Below, piece by piece: positions 59,337-64,000 of a DNA stretch of 64,000 bases. The stretch's first letter is position 1, and each line of letters starts with the position of its first letter. Position numbers and translations under genes: made by a program. The notes beneath the pieces are model-generated. The model had not been told where the DNA came from. It did not search any database and was given only the letters and a program-made list of their open reading frames with translations. The DNA lies in assembly GCA_029060305.1 (NCBI GenBank), contig JAIDUG010000007.1, positions 34,718-98,717 of the forward strand, given 5' to 3'. The stretch is from Ruminococcus sp. (GTDB lineage Bacteria; Bacillota; Clostridia; Oscillospirales; Ruminococcaceae).

Positions 59337-59442
59337 GCGAAAAGGTCACCGGAACACAAAGCTGTTGATTGGCAATTTTTCCGTTGGTATGGGAAATTCC
59401 CGAAAAATAATGCGTTTTTTGCGGAACGTATTATTTTTTAAG
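59319..59442 (+). ncRNA. Putative ~120-nt small RNA or attenuated leader
   Basis: From the promoter, the transcript would meet TGCGAAAAGGTC (59336-59347; compare TGCAGAAAGGTC at 56693) and end at a strong terminator, AATAATGCGT (59406-59415) with ACGTATTATT (59426-59435) and a T run. No ORF of size lies within. It may be a free small RNA or an attenuator for the early gene at 59562. Confidence 0.6.
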
Positions 59443-59447
59443 TACCT

Positions 59448-59470
59448 ATGTGCAGAAATGCACATAAACG
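59448..59470 (+). other. Perfect hairpin downstream of the putative small RNA
   Basis: TATGTGC pairs with GCACATA around AGAAAT. It lies between the terminator and the XRE gene start; it could be an operator. The remaining bases to 59561 show no other feature. Confidence 0.35.
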
Positions 59471-59561
59471 GATAAAAAAATTTCTGTTTACTTTATTTTA
59501 TACTAAATCTGAAAATTTGTCAATAGCTTTTTGAATTTTTTTAGGACGGTGTAACAAAAAA

Positions 59562-59768
59562 ATGAATTTTCCTGAAAAATTAAAATTCTTCCGTTTGCAG
59601 AATGGTTACTCACAGTCAGAGCTTGCACAGCTTGTCGGAACAGACAGGTCAAGCATTTCCCGATACGAAAACGGCGAGACTGCACCTGACTTATACAAAT
59701 CTGTGAAAATTGCAACTTTGATGGGTACAACCTGCGAGGAACTTGTAAGCGAGAGGAGGTGTGAATAA
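59562..59768 (+). CDS. Small XRE-family regulator
   Basis: A 68-aa protein that is little more than one helix-turn-helix domain: LKFFRLQNGYSQSELAQLVG, TDRSSISRYENGETAPDLY, then a short helix. Cro-like in size and position (opposite strand to the XRE repressor at 58824). Overlaps the next small gene by 1 bp. Confidence 0.88.
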   Translation: MNFPEKLKFFRLQNGYSQSELAQLVGTDRSSISRYENGETAPDLYKSVKIATLMGTTCEELVSERRCE

Positions 59769-59944
59769 TGACTGAATACCGCATTTACATTGCCAAGAAT
59801 TGCTTTGAACTCAACGATGGTATCGAACTTTATAAAATCGTACATACACGTGAGGAAGCAGTCAGATGTTGCGAGGAACATAATAATAGCGAGACATATT
59901 CAGGTAAAAAAGAATATTACTGTTACATGAAATGCGAACTTTAA
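59768..59944 (+). CDS. 58-aa protein, unknown
   Basis: MTEYRIYIAKNCFELNDG then LYKIVHTREEAVRCCEEH, ending YYCYMKCEL. ATG overlaps the previous stop (GAATAATG), AGGAGG upstream. Beta-alpha-beta pattern with four cysteines; no known family recognised. Its stop is directly followed by the first pseudoknot element. Confidence 0.75.
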   Translation: MTEYRIYIAKNCFELNDGIELYKIVHTREEAVRCCEEHNNSETYSGKKEYYCYMKCEL

Positions 59945-59946
59945 AC

Positions 59947-59986
59947 AGGTTTCTGAACGGTTGAACCTTAAATCAGCCGTATCCCA
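59947..59986 (+). ncRNA. Repeated RNA pseudoknot element, copy 1
   Basis: ACGGTTGA (59957-59964) pairs over 8 bp with TCAGCCGT (59973-59980, one G-T). The loop contains ACCT (59965-59968), complementary to the upstream AGGT (59947-59950), making an H-type pseudoknot. ATCCCA follows. Copy 2 at 62570 keeps both helices and changes one pair from T-A to C-G. It begins 3 nt after a stop codon and ends ~58 nt before the start of the replication initiator gene. Confidence 0.7.
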
Positions 59987-60044
59987 TATCAACAAGCGGA
60001 CAAGCTTGTGATAATATTAACCCATACCAAAGGAGGAAAAATTT

Positions 60045-60851
60045 ATGGCAGTTTGCAAAACTAAGTTATCCGGAAACTTCACCATGATACCGAATGACCT
60101 TATTCGCAACAAAGACTTATCACTTAATGCAAAAATTGTACTCATCACAATGTTATCACTCTCTGCTGAATGTGAAACCACAAAGAAAACAGTCAGGGCA
60201 ATGTGCGGTCTCGGATATGATGCAGCAACAAACGCTATCAATGCACTTATAAAAGCAGGTTATTGTCGCAAGAGAGACGACAGAAAAAAAGGTCAATTCG
60301 CATGTGAATATGATTTTTACAACGTGCCGACTTTCGAGTCGGTAAAAAAAGACTATGTTTCCTTATCCGCTTCGGACGAACCGTCAACCGTTCAGCCGTG
60401 CGGTGAAACACCCCCACGGTCTACTATATATAAGAAAGATAAAGCTATAAAAAATGATGCTGGAAATCAGGTAGCAGAAAAAGCCGAGCCTGCCCGCCTG
60501 CCTCACGGCAAACATCAGAATGTCTCCTTGACCGATAACGAATACAAAACACTTGTTGAGACTTACGGAAAGGAACAGACCGACTACAGCATTGATACGC
60601 TTTCAGACTTCAAGAAAAAATCCGGTAAATGCAAGAAAATGAATGATTTCCGTCAACTTATGGATAAATGGATAAAAAAGGATATTGAATGGGGTAAAGT
60701 TCCGAAAACGTATTCTTCCTGTCAGGTATCTTCTTCTCAGCAAAAATCGGAAACTTCCGGAAAAAAGAACGGACTTTCAGCATTAATGTCAGCGGTGCTT
60801 GCCGGAGATTATAATGCTATTACCAAAGGTCTAAAGGAGGTGGGTTTCTGA
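60045..60851 (+). CDS. Phage-type replication initiator with N-terminal winged helix
   Basis: A 268-aa protein. The first ~100 residues form a winged-helix typical of phage replisome organisers (FTMIPNDLIRNKDLSLNAKIVL, ATNAINALIKAGYCRKRDD); a Ser/Pro-rich linker and a DnaD-like C-terminal helical region (LVETYGKEQTDYSIDTL, FRQLMDKWIKKDIEWGK) follow. Such proteins bind the element origin and recruit the helicase loader encoded next, with which it overlaps by 1 bp. Confidence 0.85.
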   Translation: MAVCKTKLSGNFTMIPNDLIRNKDLSLNAKIVLITMLSLSAECETTKKTVRAMCGLGYDAATNAINALIKAGYCRKRDDRKKGQFACEYDFYNVPTFESVKKDYVSLSASDEPSTVQPCGETPPRSTIYKKDKAIKNDAGNQVAEKAEPARLPHGKHQNVSLTDNEYKTLVETYGKEQTDYSIDTLSDFKKKSGKCKKMNDFRQLMDKWIKKDIEWGKVPKTYSSCQVSSSQQKSETSGKKNGLSALMSAVLAGDYNAITKGLKEVGF

Positions 60852-61678
60852 TGAACTTCTTTGATATTGTTGTTGAAAATGCTGTTAAAGCTAATCCTGT
60901 TCAGACAGATGATTACGTCGGCAGTGACGGTTTGATTTACTGTGGAAACTGTCATACGCCTAAGCAGTCATGGGGTCCAGTGCCGTTAAGTGATAAAAAA
61001 CATCTTGTTCCTGTTATATGTGCGTGTAGAGAAGCTGAATACAAACGTTTAGATGAGCTGAAAATGCGACAGGAAAACGAAAAAAAACGTTCATTGTGCT
61101 TTGTAGACTATGAAATGGCAGAATGGTGTTTTGCCAATGATGACGGCAACAGTGACAATCACGCTATGCAGGTTGCAAGAAACTATGTGAATAACTTTGA
61201 AAAGATGAAAAATGACGGTGTCGGACTTTTTATATATGGCGATGTCGGAGTTGGTAAATCATTTATGGCAGCGTGTATCGCAAATGCATTGATTGACAAG
61301 GGCGTGACAGTTCAAATGACGGATTTTACAACCATTATTGACGGTTTATGGAACAATGAGGACAGAAATGCTTATCGTAAGAAACTCAATGATGTGGCAC
61401 TTCTTGTAATTGACGACCTTGGACGTGAAAATGATTCCAAGCATAATAAGGGAATTGTTACATCAGTGCTTGACACACGATGCAGAAGTAAACGTCCGCT
61501 TATACTCACTTCCAATTTCTCACTTGAATATCTGCTGAATGTAGAAGATACTGCTCTCAGACGAATTTACAGCCGTATTTTTAAACAGTGTATACCTATA
61601 GAGTTCAAGGGAAACGACAGGCGACAAATACAAATGGCACAGAACATACAAAAATATCATGATATTCTCGGACTGTAA
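60851..61678 (+). CDS. DnaC/DnaI-like helicase loader ATPase
   Basis: A 275-aa AAA+ protein: a zinc-like CGNCHTPKQ...CAC segment at the N terminus, Walker A YGDVGVGKSFMAACIAN, Walker B VALLVIDDLGREND and the arginine-finger region ALRRIYSRIF. DnaC-like loaders deliver the replicative helicase at the origin. Paired with the initiator upstream, it makes the element probably capable of its own replication. Confidence 0.93.
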   Translation: MNFFDIVVENAVKANPVQTDDYVGSDGLIYCGNCHTPKQSWGPVPLSDKKHLVPVICACREAEYKRLDELKMRQENEKKRSLCFVDYEMAEWCFANDDGNSDNHAMQVARNYVNNFEKMKNDGVGLFIYGDVGVGKSFMAACIANALIDKGVTVQMTDFTTIIDGLWNNEDRNAYRKKLNDVALLVIDDLGRENDSKHNKGIVTSVLDTRCRSKRPLILTSNFSLEYLLNVEDTALRRIYSRIFKQCIPIEFKGNDRRQIQMAQNIQKYHDILGL

Positions 61679-61731
61679 AAAAGAAATAAAGACATACACA
61701 AACACCATATACTCAATCGAGGTGATAATTT

Positions 61732-61983
61732 ATGACAGGTAAAAACAATCCTACTCCTTATGAACGTGCAGGAATGTATACGGTTCTCAGCAAGGAAGAA
61801 ACCGAAACTCACTACATAGAAACTATCCGTACATACGATGGTGCAACGGTAATAAATCGCATTCCTAAGCATACCAAAGAAGAACAGTCGGTTATTGACA
61901 AGGGCATAGTGAGGGCTTTGGCGAAGTTCGCTAATCCTGACGTTGATATGTCATCGGTTGAGTATATGGAACTCATAATATGA
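61732..61983 (+). CDS. Small phage-type protein, unknown
   Basis: An 83-aa protein. YERAGMYTVLSKEETETHYIE, TYDGATVINRIPKHTKEEQ and IVRALAKFANPDV look like conserved small phage proteins of this position, but no function is known. AGGTGATAA precedes the ATG. The stop overlaps the next frame. Confidence 0.8.
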   Translation: MTGKNNPTPYERAGMYTVLSKEETETHYIETIRTYDGATVINRIPKHTKEEQSVIDKGIVRALAKFANPDVDMSSVEYMELII

Positions 61984-61997
61984 AAGGAAAGAAAAAG

Positions 61998-62372
61998 ATG
62001 CTTACAAAGATTAATTCTGACGGCAGATTGAACGTTCAGGAAGCAGACTTCAAAGTAGATATGTACGATACTTTGTGCAAGCTCCGTGATTACGAGAAGT
62101 CAGGCTTTGAACCGGACGACCTTGACAGAGTAAAAGAAAACATTCACATAGGTTCTTCAATCAACGGACATATCGTTTTCGGCGTATGGAACGGATTTTG
62201 TATTGCTGAACACCCTCATTCTGCATACCCTTATTGTGTATGGAAGATAGCTCCGGACGGCTTTGAAGTATTTTCCGGATATTGTTTCGTGACCAGAGCG
62301 GAAGCAGAAAAGAAATTCTTTGAGCTTGCATCAGGTGCAGAACCATGCAAAACTGAGTACTGGAAGAGGTGA
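61998..62372 (+). CDS. Small phage-type protein, unknown
   Basis: About 124 aa; ATG 61998 chosen because AAAGGAAAG lies 6-8 nt upstream (an ATG at 61980 has no ribosome site). Contains YDTLCKLRDYEKSGFEPDDLDRV, HIVFGVWNGFCIAEHPHSAYPY and a final FVTRAEAEKKFFELAS. No known family recognised. Confidence 0.75.
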   Translation: MLTKINSDGRLNVQEADFKVDMYDTLCKLRDYEKSGFEPDDLDRVKENIHIGSSINGHIVFGVWNGFCIAEHPHSAYPYCVWKIAPDGFEVFSGYCFVTRAEAEKKFFELASGAEPCKTEYWKR

Positions 62373-62377
62373 GAAAG

Positions 62378-62566
62378 GTGCAGGAAACTATTATTGAAGC
62401 ATTCAAGGCAACATATGGAGAAATCTGTAAGGATTTTGAAGAAATCAAAAACAAGTATCCTGTAACTGAAATACTGGACGTATGGCTCAGATACGAGGGC
62501 ATAGTCGGATACACAAGAGACATCATTGACTTGCTTGGTGAATGCGGAGTTTACATCGAAGAATGA
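62378..62566 (+). CDS. 62-aa protein, unknown
   Basis: GTG 62378 follows GAGGTG by 6 nt. Mostly helical: ETIIEAFKATYGEICKDFEEI, VTEILDVWLRYEGIVGYTRDI. No family recognised. Its stop is followed 3 nt later by pseudoknot copy 2, repeating the arrangement at 59944. Confidence 0.7.
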   Translation: MQETIIEAFKATYGEICKDFEEIKNKYPVTEILDVWLRYEGIVGYTRDIIDLLGECGVYIEE

Positions 62567-62569
62567 AAA

Positions 62570-62608
62570 AGGCTTCTGAACGGTTGAGCCTGAATCAGCC
62601 GTATCCCA
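62570..62608 (+). ncRNA. Repeated RNA pseudoknot element, copy 2
   Basis: ACGGTTGA (62580-62587) pairs with TCAGCCGT (62595-62602); GCCT in the loop (62588-62591) pairs with upstream AGGC (62570-62573). Compared with copy 1 the loop is GCCTGAA versus ACCTTAAA, and the fourth pair of helix 1 changes from T-A to C-G in both strands. TATCCCA follows in both. It ends about 45 nt before the radical SAM start. Confidence 0.7.
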
Positions 62609-62653
62609 CCAAATAATCAAAAAATTTGTTATGGCAGAAACGGAGTGATAACC

Positions 62654-63616
62654 TTGAAAATCGGTCTTTATGACAGCGAGGCGGAAACCCTTAAAAGAAA
62701 GACGTTTCCGAATTATGCTTTAATGAAAATATCGGCATATCACAAATCAATCGGTGACACGGTTGAATGGTGGTATCCGCTCGGAGATTTTGACAGGGTG
62801 TATTCAAGCAAGGTTTTTGACTTCACGCCTGAAAATCCCTATTTACCGGAAAATACTATAAAGGGTGGTACTGGATATGATGTAAAGTCCGTACTTCCTG
62901 ATGAGATAGAAGAAATGTTCCCCGACTATTCGATATATCCTGAATGCGATTACGCAATAGGTTACATAACAAGAGGGTGTCCGAATAAATGCCGTTGGTG
63001 TGTTGTTCCGGAAAAAGATGGAAATATCAAGCCTTACAGAACGTGGCAGGAGCTTGTCAGACCCGACAGCAACAAACTTGTACTTATGGACAATAACATT
63101 TTAGCTTGTGAGTATGGCATAAGTCAGCTTGAAAGTCTGATTGACAGCGGATATTCCATAGACTTGAATCAGGGTATGGATGCACGACTTGTTACCGACA
63201 GCATAGCGGAAATTCTTTCACGGCTAAAATGGATTAGACATATCCGTTTCAGCTGTGACACGACTGCACAAATATCAGCCGTTGAAAATGCCGTCAGACT
63301 TCTTGAAATGCACGGTGTAAAGCCTTACAAAGTCTTTATATATCTTCTTGTGACTTCCGATATAGACAACGCTGTACACCGTGTGGAACATCTGAAGAAG
63401 TTCAGAGGAATAACGATTTACGCACAGGCAGAAAGAAATGAACGTCTGGGAATTGTGCCTGACAAATTGCAGTTAGAATTTGCACAAAGGTACATCTACA
63501 GCGGAATTTTCCGTAAGGAAAAATGGTCTGACTATTGCAAAAGATTAACTATTGAACGAGGTGATAAAACTGGAAGAAAAAATATGCAGATTTGTCGGTA
63601 CTGGAAAATTCTGTAG
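62654..63616 (+). CDS. Radical SAM protein of phage type, unknown substrate
   Basis: About 320 aa. TTG 62654 chosen (CGGAG 8 nt upstream), giving a start KIGLYDSEAETLKRKTFPN, a B12-binding-like N-terminal Rossmann strand. Cluster motif CPNKCRWC lies near residue 110, then LVLMDNNILACEYG, LNQGMDARLVTDSIA and IRFSCDTTAQI. The family is frequent in Firmicutes phages and may modify nucleotides or tRNA; substrate not deducible. Its 3' end overlaps the next gene by ~47 bp. Confidence 0.82.
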   Translation: MKIGLYDSEAETLKRKTFPNYALMKISAYHKSIGDTVEWWYPLGDFDRVYSSKVFDFTPENPYLPENTIKGGTGYDVKSVLPDEIEEMFPDYSIYPECDYAIGYITRGCPNKCRWCVVPEKDGNIKPYRTWQELVRPDSNKLVLMDNNILACEYGISQLESLIDSGYSIDLNQGMDARLVTDSIAEILSRLKWIRHIRFSCDTTAQISAVENAVRLLEMHGVKPYKVFIYLLVTSDIDNAVHRVEHLKKFRGITIYAQAERNERLGIVPDKLQLEFAQRYIYSGIFRKEKWSDYCKRLTIERGDKTGRKNMQICRYWKIL

Positions 63617-63806
63617 GATTCTTGTAGGTGTGAAGTGTACTGGTATTGACAACAAGTGCAAGTTCCGAAAGACTGAAAGACAGTTTCAGGAAGAACATGA
63701 CAGGGCGATACTTATAAACCGTGCAAAACACAACTGCAATAAATGCAAATATATGAGAACTTCGTGCAGACTGAGTTCAGAAGAAAGAGATGAAGAAAAT
63801 GCGTGA
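63570..63806 (+). CDS. Cysteine-rich small protein, unknown; start uncertain
   Basis: About 78 aa. GAGGTGA (63558-63564) is spaced for a CTG at 63570 giving (M)EEKICRFVGTGKFCRILVG; a GTG at 63561 would lie in the ribosome site. Eight Cys or so, with CNKCKYMRTSC near the C terminus, suggest a zinc-binding protein. Overlaps both neighbours in the radical SAM-YopX run. Confidence 0.65.
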   Translation: MEEKICRFVGTGKFCRILVGVKCTGIDNKCKFRKTERQFQEEHDRAILINRAKHNCNKCKYMRTSCRLSSEERDEENA

Positions 63807-64000
63807 AATTTTGTTCAGAGGCAAACGTAAAGACACCAGTGAATGGACGGAAGGTCTTACTGTATTCAAGCTTGATAAATATGTGTATATGTGCAAATCT
63901 TCAATGTGTGAAATCACATATGATTTGCAATATAACATAAAAGCTATAACAAGCAAAAATCCGTTTTTTGTAGAAGTGATTCCCGAAACTGTCGGACAGT
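63799..64000 (+). CDS. YopX-family phage protein (partial, 3' end outside)
   Basis: The frame from ATG 63799 reads MREILFRGKRKDTSEWTEG, the diagnostic start of YopX proteins, and stays open to the window end (67 codons). The family is found in phages and skin-like elements; its function is unknown. Overlaps the previous gene by 8 bp. Confidence 0.82.
   Translation, partial: MREILFRGKRKDTSEWTEGLTVFKLDKYVYMCKSSMCEITYDLQYNIKAITSKNPFFVEVIPETVGQ

Larger units (their letters stand above)
53814..64000. mobile_element. Phage-like element integrated in cotJC (left end to window edge)
   Basis: The boundary is set by the break in cotJC at about 53811. Inside are a large serine recombinase at the extreme left, TA-like modules, three XRE regulators, tRNA genes, replication genes (initiator plus DnaC-like loader), many small ORFs, a radical SAM gene and a YopX gene, all typical of temperate phages or integrative elements of Firmicutes. 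The right attachment site is beyond 64000; no structural genes are yet visible. Confidence 0.85.

Overview
The window is a low-to-mid G+C chromosome segment from a Gram-positive, endospore-forming, polysaccharide-degrading anaerobe, most likely a Ruminococcus-like member of Oscillospirales. Evidence: two secreted proteins with dockerin modules (cellulosome-type assembly), a pectin-type GH105 hydrolase with an ABC sugar importer, sporulation genes (spoIIR, cotJA, cotJB), consensus TTGACA/TATAAT promoters, strong AGGAGG ribosome sites and TTG/GTG/ATT starts. The species cannot be fixed from the sequence alone.

Layout. 1-402: 3' end of tcdA. 419-4598 (minus): a four-gene operon for uptake and cleavage of unsaturated pectin oligosaccharides. 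4998-6409: nfeD and an SPFH protein. 6541-9364: two tandem paralogous proteins with N-terminal dockerins. 9592-15242: MBOAT acyltransferase, DHHW/AlgX-like protein, FkbH-like protein, acyl carrier protein and metallophosphoesterase, which looks like a dlt-like system for acylating a surface polymer with an FkbH-type charging enzyme. 15357-20139: rlmB, a pseudo-P-type-ATPase and an LCP ligase with a Q/N-rich repeat. 20194-23071: pyridoxal kinase, then a divergent glutamine synthetase with an ANTAR regulator.

23103-26541 (minus) holds a zinc-ribbon protein, efp, an Xaa-Pro peptidase, aroQ, yqeG and rpsU. 26738-47160 is a very long minus-strand housekeeping run (leuS, rsfS, LCP ligase, yqeK, nadD, yhbY, rdgB, ftsY, smc, an Elp3-like radical SAM gene, rnc, plsX, trmFO, topA, dprA, rRNA methyltransferase), followed by rplT-rpmI-infC with a long attenuated leader, then spoIIR. 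FtsY is unusual: its acidic domain and MTS-like basic motifs sit at the C terminus. Two genes, infC and a sugar permease, appear to start at ATT.

49574-53786 (plus): ftsH, a small membrane exporter, an Imm1-like orphan immunity gene, an acidic lipoprotein, cotJA and cotJB. The next gene, cotJC, is broken after seven codons. From there to the window end lies a phage-like element entered through a large serine recombinase, the same arrangement as the skin element in sigK. The element carries two toxin-antitoxin candidates, three XRE regulators, a tRNA-Met, a tRNA-like gene with an enlarged anticodon loop, replication-initiation and DnaC-like genes, a radical SAM gene, a YopX gene, and a twice-repeated RNA pseudoknot with a covarying base pair. 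The interrupted spore-coat gene, the repeated pseudoknot and the acylation cluster are the most interesting items.
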